A stretch of 52,411 bases of DNA from an uncultured Oscillospiraceae bacterium (GCA_900548305.1 URJZ01000010.1:1-52411), one strand, 5' to 3'. Numbered from the stretch's first letter, positions 1 through 9,349 are shown. A program made the numbers and translations. The notes: generated from the sequence alone by a model not told the origin.

Positions 1-25
1 GGATAGTTTAATATGAAAAGGAAGG

Positions 26-616
26 TCAGTATCTCTTTTCTTGACCGTCCCTTTTATATTTATAATCACATCTTTTTTCATTGCTAAAAGAGAAAAGAAT
101 ATCTTGTGTTGTAATCAAGATAGACAAGAGATGTTCGGGGTTATTTGAATATATTGCTTTTATTATTTTATGAACCGTTCCAATTGCCAAAAATTCTGAC
201 ATTTCTTCTCTTTTTTGTATGTCGTAACTATTTTTATCATTTAAATACGTTAAAATAATATGTTTCATTTGTTGTTCCCATTTTTCTAAAAATTCAGGAT
301 CTCCATTTTTGCTTAATAGCATTTGTATGACAAATTGCCTATTATGAATGTATTGGGCTAGTTGTTCCAGAAGCTGTATATCAGAGAAAGAAAATTCAAT
401 ATAAGGTTCTTTTTTTAAAACTGACATTTCAAATAACACATCTTGTGTTATTTGCTGCCAGACTTCTGTTAAATTCGTATAATATTTGTAAAAGGTAGCA
501 CGTGATATACTGGTAAATTCAATTAGTTTTTTCACTGTGATTTTTTCAATTGGTATTATTCGACACAATGAAATGAGAGATTGTTTAATTTTATGTGTAG
601 TCGTTAATAATTTCAA
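26..616 (-). CDS. TetR/AcrR-family transcriptional regulator
   Basis: This 196-residue protein has an N-terminal helix-turn-helix at about residues 25-47 (ITVKKLIEFTSISRATFYKY), the usual TetR arrangement. The rest is a helical ligand or dimerisation region with no assignable ligand. The start is TTG at 616, chosen because AAGGAG lies 7 nt upstream on the minus strand. It is divergent from the exporter/chelatase/importer operon, and its own consensus promoter overlaps a long inverted repeat. It is therefore probably an autorepressor that also controls the operon. TetR proteins next to efflux genes usually respond to the exported compound; here that would be a tetrapyrrole or its metal, which is inference. 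Confidence 0.85.
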   Translation of the reverse strand: MKLLTTTHKIKQSLISLCRIIPIEKITVKKLIEFTSISRATFYKYYTNLTEVWQQITQDVLFEMSVLKKEPYIEFSFSDIQLLEQLAQYIHNRQFVIQMLLSKNGDPEFLEKWEQQMKHIILTYLNDKNSYDIQKREEMSEFLAIGTVHKIIKAIYSNNPEHLLSILITTQDILFSFSNEKRCDYKYKRDGQEKRY

Positions 617-646
617 AAAAACACTCCTTATTAATGCGATGTTTTA

Positions 647-675
647 AGCATAATACAATCAAATTTACTTGTCAA
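647..675 (-). promoter_or_regulatory. Promoter of the tetR-like gene
   Basis: On the minus strand, -35 TTGACA (670-675) is followed by a 17-nt spacer and -10 TATGCT (647-652). This is a strong sigma-A type promoter pointing at the regulator start at 616. Confidence 0.7.
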
Positions 676-723
676 CAAAACAACACTTATTGATCATTTT
701 TTTCAATAAGTGTTGTTTTGTTG
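673..723. promoter_or_regulatory. Long perfect inverted repeat, candidate TetR operator
   Basis: Arms 673-693 and 703-723 are perfect reverse complements (21 nt each) around a 9-nt T-rich centre. The left arm overlaps the -35 box of the tetR promoter by three bases. No T-run follows either arm, so it does not look like a terminator. Its position between divergent genes fits an operator, although the arms are longer than a usual TetR site. Confidence 0.55.
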
Positions 724-742
724 TATAAATTAAAATATTGTA

Positions 743-760
743 TTCTACAGTTTTGTAGAA
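743..760. promoter_or_regulatory. 18-bp dyad, possible second operator
   Basis: TTCTACA and TGTAGAA flank a 4-nt centre (750-753). The size and symmetry suit a dimeric regulator. It sits midway between the two divergent promoters. Function is inferred from position only. Confidence 0.35.
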
Positions 761-860
761 AGAATAGATATTTTATATGACTAATGTTTACACCCAACAC
801 ATTATTGTACATATTAGTTAAATAAAATTTATCAAGTAGCCTATTTTTTGTATAAGTTGA

Positions 861-889
861 TTGACTTAGATATAACGGCTGTTTATAAT
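861..889 (+). promoter_or_regulatory. Promoter of the chelatase/transport operon
   Basis: -35 TTGACT (861-866), 17-nt spacer and a perfect -10 TATAAT (884-889). Transcription would start near 896, giving a leader of about 88 nt before the ATG at 984. Confidence 0.7.
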
Positions 890-891
890 TG

Positions 892-919
892 AGTAGACAA
901 AAATAGAAAAATGTCTACT
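892..919. promoter_or_regulatory. Inverted repeat at the transcription start of the operon
   Basis: AGTAGACA (892-899) and TGTCTACT (912-919) are perfect 8-nt arms around 12 nt. The repeat begins three bases after the -10 box, so a bound protein would block promoter clearance. It could also form a weak leader hairpin. Confidence 0.35.
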
Positions 920-983
920 TGATTCTTGATTGTTATGCAATAGCACAAAAGATTGTTATAGATTTAGTTTGATGTGGGTGGTG

Positions 984-1868
984 ATGTATTTGCTAGATAT
1001 AGTTAATATTTCAAAATTATTTGGTTCTAAGCAGGTTTTGAATGAGGTTAACTTAAAGATTAATTCAGGAGAGTTTTTTGGGTTGCTTGGTGCCAACGGT
1101 GCCGGTAAAACTACTTTAATTCGATTAATTTCTACTTTACTTTTACCCAACACAGGAAAAATAGAATTAGATGGACAACTTTTATCACGAACCAGAAATG
1201 ATTTAAAAAGCCAGATTACAACTGTAACACAAGAATATTCTTTAAGGAATGATATGACGGTATTGGAAGTAATGGAGTTACAAGGGCGGCTTTATCATAT
1301 GAAATCGAAACAGCGTAAACAAGATGCCGAAATTTTATTAAAAAAATGTGGGTTATGGGAATATCGCAATCACAAAACACGCCAATTATCAGGTGGATTT
1401 AAACGCATGCTAATGCTTTGCAGGGCGTTATTGCCAAATCCCAAAATTGTTTTGCTTGATGAACCGACTGTTGGATTAGATCCATATGCTAGAAGAAAAA
1501 TGTGGCAAATGATTCGAAATTTACATCAGCAAGGACTTACTTTTATTTTAACAACTCACTATATGGAAGAGGCACAAATGCTGTGTAGCCGAGTGGCATT
1601 TATGAAAAAGGGGTGTGTGCTAGGGGTTGAAACTCCGGAAAACTGGATTTTACAACTTGGACGCTTTGCGGTAGATCATTTTGAAAGCGAAACAGTTAAA
1701 ACCTACTATTTCAATTGTAAGGAAGAGGCAATTGCCTATGCTGAACACTTATCTTCTGATTTTTTGCTCCGTGAGACAAATTTAGAAGATGTGTTTTTAG
1801 AAACCGTAGGAAAGGAGATGCCAAAGGAACATGGCAATTTTAACTGTTATTTGGGAAAAATGGGTTGA
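984..1868 (+). CDS. ABC exporter ATP-binding protein
   Basis: This is the ATPase subunit of an ABC-2 type (DrrA/CcmA-like) exporter. Counted from ATG 984 (294 aa), Walker A GANGAGKT is at 36-43, the signature LSGGFK at 135-140, Walker B IVLLDE at 155-160 and the H-loop histidine near 192. The start at 984 is preferred over in-frame ATGs at 930 and 972 because GGTGGTG lies just upstream and the ABC domain begins immediately. It overlaps the permease gene by 38 nt, so the two are probably translationally coupled. As the first gene of the chelatase operon it may export a tetrapyrrole or a toxic intermediate; the substrate is not visible in the sequence. Confidence 0.85.
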   Translation: MYLLDIVNISKLFGSKQVLNEVNLKINSGEFFGLLGANGAGKTTLIRLISTLLLPNTGKIELDGQLLSRTRNDLKSQITTVTQEYSLRNDMTVLEVMELQGRLYHMKSKQRKQDAEILLKKCGLWEYRNHKTRQLSGGFKRMLMLCRALLPNPKIVLLDEPTVGLDPYARRKMWQMIRNLHQQGLTFILTTHYMEEAQMLCSRVAFMKKGCVLGVETPENWILQLGRFAVDHFESETVKTYYFNCKEEAIAYAEHLSSDFLLRETNLEDVFLETVGKEMPKEHGNFNCYLGKMG

Positions 1869-2568
1869 ATTTAAACATGAGTGGGTTAAAATTACAATTT
1901 CTTCTTTAATTTCTCCTTTATTGTATTTACTTACATTTGGATTAGGAATTGGAACTTTTATTACAACAGGAGATAGACCTTATCTTCAATTTTTAATTCC
2001 AGGTATTATTGCGCTTACCACAATGAATTCCAGTTTTAATGCAGTGGGTATGTCGCTAAATGTACAGCGGTTATATGAACATTCTTTTGACAGTATTATG
2101 GCTTCTCCAACGCCGCTGTGGCAATATGTGATTGGTCAAATGATAGGTGGAAGCTTGCGGGGAATGTATGCCGGTGTACTGATTTTAATAATTTCATTAT
2201 TTTTTTCGGTTCAGCTTTGCTTTTCAATTTGTTTTTTTGGGATTATGTTGCTTAATGGCATGCTATTTGGTGCCCTGGGTGTTATGGCTGCTATTGTGTC
2301 GTCTACCCATGCTGATATTGCTCGCTTTTCTACTTTTGTTATTTTGCCTATGACTTTTTTATGCAATACTTTTTTTTCAGTTGAGCAAATACCGCAGGTA
2401 CTTCAGTGGCTAATAGAAGTATTGCCTCTTACACATACAAGCCGTTTATTACGGCAGTTGGCATGGGGAGAATCTGTTTCATGGGTCAGCATTTTAATAT
2501 TAATTGCATACACAGCTTTATTTATGTTAATAGCTCTTTTCAAAATTCAAAAAGCAAAAAATTTGTAG
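1831..2568 (+). CDS. ABC-2 type exporter permease
   Basis: This 245-aa integral membrane protein has about six hydrophobic segments and resembles the DrrB/NodJ group of ABC-2 permeases. A short soluble N-terminus (MAILTVIWEKWVEFKHEW) is followed by the first membrane span. The ATG lies inside the end of the ATPase gene and is preceded by GGAAAGGAG-like sequence. It is the partner of the preceding ATPase. It is not a MacB/HrtB-type permease with a large outer domain, so this exporter is not a direct HrtAB homologue even though the TetR-plus-exporter layout is similar. The chelatase gene starts 13 nt after its stop. Confidence 0.8.
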   Translation: MAILTVIWEKWVEFKHEWVKITISSLISPLLYLLTFGLGIGTFITTGDRPYLQFLIPGIIALTTMNSSFNAVGMSLNVQRLYEHSFDSIMASPTPLWQYVIGQMIGGSLRGMYAGVLILIISLFFSVQLCFSICFFGIMLLNGMLFGALGVMAAIVSSTHADIARFSTFVILPMTFLCNTFFSVEQIPQVLQWLIEVLPLTHTSRLLRQLAWGESVSWVSILILIAYTALFMLIALFKIQKAKNL

Positions 2569-2581
2569 AGGAGGAGGCTGT

Positions 2582-4453
2582 ATGTGGGAACATGCTTATC
2601 CATTTTCAGCTATTGTAGGTCAAGATACTATGAAAAAATCATTGCTCCTGAATGTTATTAATCCTAAAATCGGGGGAGTATTAATTCGTGGACAAAAAGG
2701 AACAGCCAAATCTACCTTAGTACGTGCATTGGCAAATTTGTCAGCTTGTGATGTTGTAGATGTTCCGTTATCTATTACAGAGGACAGGTTAGTTGGTTCG
2801 ATAGATTTAGAACAAACACTTAAGCAGGGACGAATACAATTGGAGTATGGATTGCTATATCAGGCGGATGAACAAATATTATATGTCGATGAAGTAAATC
2901 TGTTACAGGATACGATTGTTAATGTTCTATTGGAAGTTAATGCAAGCGGCGTTAATCATATTGAAAGGGAAAGTCTTTCTTGCAGTCATCCCAGTCGATT
3001 TATTTTAGTAGGAACGATGAATCAAGAAGAAGGAGAACTGCGACCTCATTTTTTAGACCGGTTTGGATTATGCGTAAATGCTCAGGCAGAATATGATCCT
3101 AAGCTCAGAGTAGAGATTGTAAAACGCAAGATGGAATACGAGAAAAATCCAGAGGCTTTTTGCAGAAAATATTTGCAACAGGAAGAAGCCTTAAAACAAC
3201 AAATTTTTCAGGCCAGAGAACGGTTAAAACATATTTATGTTACAGATTTTGATAGACAATATATTGTAAATCTTTGTTTGAATGCACATATACAAGGACA
3301 TAGAGGCGATTTTATTGTAGAGCAAACGGCAAAAACATTAGCTGCATTGAATGGCAGAACCACTGTTACAATAGAAGATATTGAAGAAGCAGCATCTTTA
3401 GCACTACTGCATAGAAGAAAAGAGGAACAGCCAAAATCACAGCAAGAAGAATCTCAAACGGAAGAGTCTTCAAACCAAGAACAAGAAACAGACTCGGCTC
3501 CGCCACAGCAACCTAATCAAGATGAATTACAAAATAAACAAAGTCAGGATAGAGAAACCAATCCTTCTGAAATATCTTCTCAAAATACATCTTCATCCCA
3601 AACGCAGCTTTTTCGAGTTGGAGATGATTTTCAGTTAAAGGAATTTGGACATCTTTCTGATAAAAGAACGCGGAAAGGCCAGGGAAAGCGTACTAATATA
3701 CGCAGCGATGCAAAATCGGGAAGATATATCTATGCTGGCATCAATCAAGGAAAATATGATTTGGCATTAGACGCTACTATCCGTGCTGCAGCACCCTTTC
3801 AAAAATATAGAGATAAAAAAGGCAAAGCAATCTCTATTTATTCTCAGGATATTAGGGAAAAAGTAAGACAAAAGAAAATGGCGAATGTCTTAGTTTTTGT
3901 TGTAGATGCCAGTGGGTCTATGGGAGCTAATCAACGTATGATTGAAACCAAAGGTGCGATACTGTCTCTTTTAAAAGATGCATACATTAAAAGAGATAAA
4001 GTAGCATTAATTGCTTTTCGGGGTGATTCAGCCCAAGTACTACTGCCTCCAACCCGAAGTGTTGAACGTGGATACCGTTGTTTAGAAGAAATGGAAGTAG
4101 GAGGAAAAACACCTTTAAATGCAGGTATCAGTAAAGGAATCCAAGTGATTAAAAGCGAATTAAAAAAAGATATGAACTGTATGCCAATGTTGATTGTAAT
4201 TACAGACGGAAAAGGCAACATTAGTTTAGATGAGAATAAAAAACCAAAGGATGAGTTATTGGAAATTGGTAAAAAAGTAAAAGAGTTATCTATTACAGAT
4301 AGTATGGTAATTGATATTGAGAAAAAGGGATTTATGCAGTTTGGCATTGCAAAAGAATTGGCAAACGCTATGAACGCAACCTATTATAGTGTTGATACGT
4401 TAAGAAAAGATTCAATATTACAAATGGTAGAAAGTGTGAGGGAAGCAAAATGA
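2582..4453 (+). CDS. Magnesium-chelatase ChlD-like AAA+ and VWA protein
   Basis: This 623-aa protein has an N-terminal AAA+ module, a linker and a C-terminal von Willebrand A domain, the layout of ChlD/BchD and of CobT-type partners. Walker A GQKGTAKS (37-44) and Walker B ILYVDE (99-104) look intact, whereas many ChlD proteins have a degenerate ATPase. The linker at about 280-343 is rich in Q, E, S and P. The MIDAS motif DASGS is at 442-446. In chelatases this subunit joins the ATPase ring to the large metal-inserting subunit. GAGGAGG precedes the ATG, and the last four bases overlap the next start (ATGA). The metal and tetrapyrrole are unknown. Confidence 0.85.
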   Translation: MWEHAYPFSAIVGQDTMKKSLLLNVINPKIGGVLIRGQKGTAKSTLVRALANLSACDVVDVPLSITEDRLVGSIDLEQTLKQGRIQLEYGLLYQADEQILYVDEVNLLQDTIVNVLLEVNASGVNHIERESLSCSHPSRFILVGTMNQEEGELRPHFLDRFGLCVNAQAEYDPKLRVEIVKRKMEYEKNPEAFCRKYLQQEEALKQQIFQARERLKHIYVTDFDRQYIVNLCLNAHIQGHRGDFIVEQTAKTLAALNGRTTVTIEDIEEAASLALLHRRKEEQPKSQQEESQTEESSNQEQETDSAPPQQPNQDELQNKQSQDRETNPSEISSQNTSSSQTQLFRVGDDFQLKEFGHLSDKRTRKGQGKRTNIRSDAKSGRYIYAGINQGKYDLALDATIRAAAPFQKYRDKKGKAISIYSQDIREKVRQKKMANVLVFVVDASGSMGANQRMIETKGAILSLLKDAYIKRDKVALIAFRGDSAQVLLPPTRSVERGYRCLEEMEVGGKTPLNAGISKGIQVIKSELKKDMNCMPMLIVITDGKGNISLDENKKPKDELLEIGKKVKELSITDSMVIDIEKKGFMQFGIAKELANAMNATYYSVDTLRKDSILQMVESVREAK

Positions 4454-5505
4454 GCCATATGAGTACAACTAAAAATGTAACATTTCCATTTTCAGCAATT
4501 ATTGGACAAGATGAGATGAAAAAGGGATTAATTTTAAATGTAATTTATCCTAAAATTGGAGGAGTTTTAGTATTTGGCGAAAAGGGAACAGCAAAATCAA
4601 CAGCAGTGCGTTCAATAGCTAGTTTGCTACCGGAAATAGAAGTTGTAAAAGGATGTCGTTTTCGTTGTAATCCTCATGACATCTCGTCAATGTGTGAAGA
4701 GTGCCGTGAAAGAATAAATGCAGGTGAGACTTTAGAAACGGAAATGTCTAAAATGAAAGTAGTCGATTTGCCTGTATCTGCTACTGAAGATAGAGTAGTG
4801 GGCTCTTTGGATATTGAAGAAGCAATTCAAAACGGTAAAAAGAAATTTGAATTAGGTGTATTGGCTCAGGCAAATAGAGGAATTTTATATGTGGATGAAA
4901 TTAATCTACTGGATGATCATATTGTAGATTTATTATTAGACTCAGCAGCTATGGGGGTAAATACAGTAGAGAGGGAAGGTATTTCTTTTTCTCATCCTGC
5001 TAATTTTATACTGGTTGGTACGATGAACCCGGAAGAAGGAGAATTACGACCGCAATTGTTAGATCGTTTTGGATTTAGTGTTGAAATAAAAGGGATTCAA
5101 GATCCGGTTCAACGTGTAAAAATTGTGAAACTACGAGATGAATTTGAAAATAATCCTTCTGAATTTATTCAATCGTATGAGAATAAGGAACGTGAATTGT
5201 CAGAGCGCATTTTGCAAGCACAGAAACTGTTACCTAAAGTGGAGATTTCTGATGAAATTTTACTGATAAATGCTAAATTATCTATTGCATTGGAAGTCGA
5301 CGGACATAGAGCAGATTTAATTTTGATGAAAGCTGAAAAAGCAATGGCTGCTTTTGAAGGAAGAAGTTATGTCACGATTGAGGACGTACAAGAGGTAGCG
5401 AAAATGGTATTTTTACATCGTTTAAAGTCGTTACCCTTTGAAAGCAATAAAACATTAGATATGGAAGTAATCCAAAGTATCATTCAGGAAACGGTGCAAG
5501 AATAG
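4450..5505 (+). CDS. Magnesium-chelatase ChlI-like AAA+ ATPase
   Basis: This 351-aa AAA+ motor is of the ChlI/BchI/CobS-like type. Walker A GEKGTAKS is at 43-50 and Walker B ILYVDE at about 145-150. Four cysteines at about 69, 73, 82 and 85 lie in the insertion usually found after Walker A in bacterial ChlI proteins. In the family this subunit hydrolyses ATP as a ring with ChlD to drive the large subunit. It shares clear sequence similarity with the N-terminal half of the preceding gene, consistent with an ancient duplication. Its start overlaps that gene by 4 nt, and the CobN-like gene begins 11 nt after its stop. I infer one stoichiometric complex. Confidence 0.88.
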   Translation: MSHMSTTKNVTFPFSAIIGQDEMKKGLILNVIYPKIGGVLVFGEKGTAKSTAVRSIASLLPEIEVVKGCRFRCNPHDISSMCEECRERINAGETLETEMSKMKVVDLPVSATEDRVVGSLDIEEAIQNGKKKFELGVLAQANRGILYVDEINLLDDHIVDLLLDSAAMGVNTVEREGISFSHPANFILVGTMNPEEGELRPQLLDRFGFSVEIKGIQDPVQRVKIVKLRDEFENNPSEFIQSYENKERELSERILQAQKLLPKVEISDEILLINAKLSIALEVDGHRADLILMKAEKAMAAFEGRSYVTIEDVQEVAKMVFLHRLKSLPFESNKTLDMEVIQSIIQETVQE

Positions 5506-5516
5506 GAGGTTTTGTC

Positions 5517-8500
5517 GTGAAGAAAATAGTAGCAGTATTATGGCATAATTCCGCCAATCGCCTAAATATGCTTCAATCTCAAATGAATGAATTTGTTTGT
5601 TTGAAGGTGTATTCTGCCGCTTCTTTAAGTGATGGACGGCAAGATTTGGACAAACTATATCGAGATATGGATGAAGCGGATGCCTTCCTGTTTCAAGTAA
5701 CTTCATCTGACTCAGCCTGGGTAGAGATTGAAGAATATGCAGAGAAATTTCAAACTCCCGTTATTTATGTTGGAGGAGAATCAGCCACAAAAATAAAAAC
5801 GAAAGACCAGATAAAACATAGCGCTATATGTAATCAATTTTATGCATATAACGGTGCGGATAATATGGTGAATATGATGAAATATATCTGTTCACAGGTT
5901 CTACATGAGGAAATAGATTATCAAGAACCAATATTTATTCCGTGGGAAGGAATTTTTCATCCGGATTCGAAAGAGATTTTCCAAAGCACAAAAGATTACT
6001 TTGATTGGAAAGAACCATCTGCAAAAGGAACAATTGCGCTTCTTGTTTCGCGTACTGCTTGGTTGAGTGGCGATATAGAAGTGGAGCGTACTTTAATCAA
6101 TCGTATAGAAAAAAATGGATATACTGCATTGCCTATATTTTCATATGCAATGACAGATGTGAATTTGGGCGCGAAAGGAACGGCATATGCAGTAGAAACT
6201 TTTTGCTTTGATGATTACGGACAACCTATTGTTGACAGTGTTATTCGCATGACTGGATTTTTTCTTCAGGCTGCAAATGAAGAAAAAAATTCAACCGAAA
6301 ACTCCATTATGTCTCGTTTGAATTGTCCAATTGTAAAACCTATCTGTTCTTATTCCATGACCATAGAAGAATGGGAAAAAAATGAAGATGGTTCGGTAGC
6401 AGATATTGCTTGGAATATCGCTTTACCAGAATTAGAAGGCGTCATTGAACCTATTTTCATCGGTGCAGAAGAACAAACAGAACAGATTGAATTACGAAAA
6501 CCACTTGAAAAGCGTTGCGAAAAATTAGTGCATCGATTATTCAAATGGATTGCTCTTCGGAAAAAAGATAATAAAGATAAACGAGTGGTATTTATTTTGA
6601 ATAATAATCCATGTACCGCCGCGGAAGCCTCTGTAGGCGGAGGGGCTAATTTGGATACATTGGAAAGTGTTGTTAGAATTTTGCATGCGATGAAAGATCA
6701 TGGTTACCAGGTAGAGCACATACCGGAAAATGGTGATGAGCTTATAAAAACCATTATGGAACGCAAAGCAATTTCGGATTTTCGGTGGACAACTGCAAAA
6801 GAAATCGCTAATAAAGGTGGTGTATTATGTCGAATAACAAAAGATATGTATATGGAATGGTTTGATGAGCTTCCGGAAAAAGCGAAAAATAGCATGATTG
6901 ATGCATGGGGAGAACCGATTGGGGAAGCTATGGTGTATGAAGACAGTATTCTTGTAACAGGCGTATCTTTCCAAAATGCTTTAGTATGTGTACAGCCTAA
7001 GAGAGGTTGTGTTGGAGCCAAATGCGATGGTACGGTATGCAAAATTTTGCATGATCCTCATGTAGCGCCAACACATCAATATTTCGCCTCTTATCGCTAT
7101 TTTGAACGTGTGTATCAGGCGGATGTTATTATACATGTAGGCACACATGGTAACTTGGAATTTTTGCCCGGTAAAGGTGTTGGGCTTTCGGATGCATGTT
7201 TTCCTGATATTTGCATCGGAACTATGCCGAATCTTTATATTTATAATGCAGATAATCCTCCTGAAGGTACCATTGCAAAGCGTCGTGCATTGGCCACAAT
7301 TATTGACCATATGCAGACATCTATGACGCAAAGTGGATTATATGATTCTTTGGAGGAATTAGATCAACTGCTGAATCAATATGACAAGGTAAAGCTTTCA
7401 GATCCATCGCAAGCTCATTTGTTGGAGCATTTTATAATTGAGCAAATACAATTGAACCAGATGTTAGCCTATATCAATTTGGAAGATTATCATAACAATA
7501 TGGATGATATTGTTGAAGAATGTCACAAAGTGCTTACTATGATAAAAAATACGCAGATTCAAGATGGTATGCATATTTTCGGAGAATTACCGCAAGAAGA
7601 AAAAAGAGTGGATTTTGTGTATTCTATTTTGCGTTTTGAAGGAATTAATACACCTTCTATTCGTTCAGATGTAAGCAACTTAATTGGTTTAGAGCTTTCT
7701 GCATTATTGGAACGACCAGAAGGATTCTGCGTACGTTATCAGACAGATAATGGTAGTATTTTGTTTGATATTGACCGAATTTGTAAACAGATTATTAGAG
7801 TGTTTTTACAAGGAGAAACGATAACTTCTGATATCGATTTATATGGTTATAGCTTACAAAACGAATCTATCCTTGAAGATATAAATGCGCGTCTGGAAAC
7901 TATATTAGATATTAACAGGAGAATTGAATCTTCCAAAGAAATCGAGGCTTTACTTCGTGCTATGGATGGAAACTTTATAGAAGCAGGACCAGCGGGAATT
8001 ATTACACGAGGAAGAGATGACGTTTTGCCTACAGGCAGAAATTTTTATACTTTAGATCCTGAAAAAGTTCCGACGAAAGCTGCATGGGAAGTTGGAAAAA
8101 GATTGGCAGATTCTGTGATTCAAAAATATAAAGATGAGGAAGGTACGTATCCTGAAAGTATCGCTATTTATTGGATGACCACAGATATTATGTGGGCGGA
8201 TGGCGAAGGTATGGCTCAACTTCTTTATTTGCTTGGAGTAGAGCCGATATGGATGTCAAATGGTAAAGTTAAAGGGTTTAAAATAATTGATATTCATGAT
8301 TTAGGACGTCCAAGAATTGATATCACGGTTAAAATCTCAGGTATATTACGAGATAATTTTCAGAATTGTGTTTGCTTTTTGGATGATGCAATTCAGGCTG
8401 TTTCAAAGTTAGAAGAATCTTTGGAAGTTAACTATGTTCGCAAACATGCGTTAGAAAATCAGCAATCTCAACCGGATCTTAGTTGGGAAGATGCTACCTC

Positions 8501-9335
8501 ACGTATATTTGGGGCACAGCCTGGAACTTATAGTTCCGGAATTAATTTAATGGTATATGCCTCAGCATGGGAAAATCAAGACGATATGTCTGATTTATTT
8601 ATGAATTTTAACAGTTATTCTTACGGCAGAAATAAATTTGGAAAACAATCACCTCTTGCGTTGGAATCCAGTTTAAAACATGTTGATATTACTTATGATA
8701 AAGTAATGTCGGATGAACATGACTTGTTAGGTTGTTGCTGCTACTTTGGTAATCATGGTGGAATGACAGCAGCAGCTAGAAAGTTATCACAAAAAGACGT
8801 GAAAACGTATTATGGAGATTCCCGAGAAGTGACCAATATAGAAGTACGAACCTTATCAGAAGAGATTAATCGTGTTGTAAAAAGTAAATTATTAAATCCC
8901 AAATGGATAGAGGGACAAAAACAGCACGGTTATAAAGGAGCAGGAGATATTAGCAAACGTGTAGGACGTGTATATGGTTGGGAAGCAACAACAGAAGAAG
9001 TTGACGATTGGGTATTTGATGACATTACAAAAACATTTATTGTAGATGAAAATAACCGTAAATTTTTTGAGGAAAATAATCCCTGGGCTTTGGAAGAGAT
9101 GTCCAGGCGTTTAATAGAAGCATATCAACGAGAATTATGGAATCCTGAAGAGGGTTTGATTGATGAAATTCAAGATACATATTTAGAACTGGAAGGCTTT
9201 TTAGAAGAAAGTATGGGAAATAACGCAGGTGATTTTCAAGGTAGTTCTATTGATGTAGTAAATTTAAATGATATTGAAACATATCGTCAGACAGCAGCAA
9301 AATTACATGCTGTTAAATATAATAAATTTGATTGA
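5517..9335 (+). CDS. CobN/ChlH-type large chelatase subunit
   Basis: This 1272-aa protein has the length and motifs of CobN and ChlH, the subunits that bind the tetrapyrrole and the metal. The most diagnostic stretch is HVGTHGNLEFLPGK near residue 539, with CVGAKCDGTVCKILHDP just before it. The start is GTG, supported by TAGGAGGT upstream. The D, I and H-type subunits are consecutive, so a full chelatase is encoded. Options are cobaltochelatase, magnesium chelatase, or a heme or corrinoid dechelatase like the CobN-like HmuS of Bacteroidota. The flanking BtuF/HmuT-type importer and the absence of cobalamin or chlorophyll genes favour a role in using imported tetrapyrrole, but that is inference. 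Confidence 0.85.
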   Translation: MKKIVAVLWHNSANRLNMLQSQMNEFVCLKVYSAASLSDGRQDLDKLYRDMDEADAFLFQVTSSDSAWVEIEEYAEKFQTPVIYVGGESATKIKTKDQIKHSAICNQFYAYNGADNMVNMMKYICSQVLHEEIDYQEPIFIPWEGIFHPDSKEIFQSTKDYFDWKEPSAKGTIALLVSRTAWLSGDIEVERTLINRIEKNGYTALPIFSYAMTDVNLGAKGTAYAVETFCFDDYGQPIVDSVIRMTGFFLQAANEEKNSTENSIMSRLNCPIVKPICSYSMTIEEWEKNEDGSVADIAWNIALPELEGVIEPIFIGAEEQTEQIELRKPLEKRCEKLVHRLFKWIALRKKDNKDKRVVFILNNNPCTAAEASVGGGANLDTLESVVRILHAMKDHGYQVEHIPENGDELIKTIMERKAISDFRWTTAKEIANKGGVLCRITKDMYMEWFDELPEKAKNSMIDAWGEPIGEAMVYEDSILVTGVSFQNALVCVQPKRGCVGAKCDGTVCKILHDPHVAPTHQYFASYRYFERVYQADVIIHVGTHGNLEFLPGKGVGLSDACFPDICIGTMPNLYIYNADNPPEGTIAKRRALATIIDHMQTSMTQSGLYDSLEELDQLLNQYDKVKLSDPSQAHLLEHFIIEQIQLNQMLAYINLEDYHNNMDDIVEECHKVLTMIKNTQIQDGMHIFGELPQEEKRVDFVYSILRFEGINTPSIRSDVSNLIGLELSALLERPEGFCVRYQTDNGSILFDIDRICKQIIRVFLQGETITSDIDLYGYSLQNESILEDINARLETILDINRRIESSKEIEALLRAMDGNFIEAGPAGIITRGRDDVLPTGRNFYTLDPEKVPTKAAWEVGKRLADSVIQKYKDEEGTYPESIAIYWMTTDIMWADGEGMAQLLYLLGVEPIWMSNGKVKGFKIIDIHDLGRPRIDITVKISGILRDNFQNCVCFLDDAIQAVSKLEESLEVNYVRKHALENQQSQPDLSWEDATSRIFGAQPGTYSSGINLMVYASAWENQDDMSDLFMNFNSYSYGRNKFGKQSPLALESSLKHVDITYDKVMSDEHDLLGCCCYFGNHGGMTAAARKLSQKDVKTYYGDSREVTNIEVRTLSEEINRVVKSKLLNPKWIEGQKQHGYKGAGDISKRVGRVYGWEATTEEVDDWVFDDITKTFIVDENNRKFFEENNPWALEEMSRRLIEAYQRELWNPEEGLIDEIQDTYLELEGFLEESMGNNAGDFQGSSIDVVNLNDIETYRQTAAKLHAVKYNKFD

Positions 9336-9349
9336 AAGAAGGAGCAACA

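Noticed and set aside
673..723. Inverted repeat as a rho-independent terminator
   Set aside because: Neither side is followed by a T-run, and it lies between divergent starts rather than after a gene.
2582..9335. Reading the chelatase as a photosynthetic magnesium chelatase
   Set aside because: No bacteriochlorophyll genes are present and the neighbouring importer and exporter do not fit chlorophyll synthesis.
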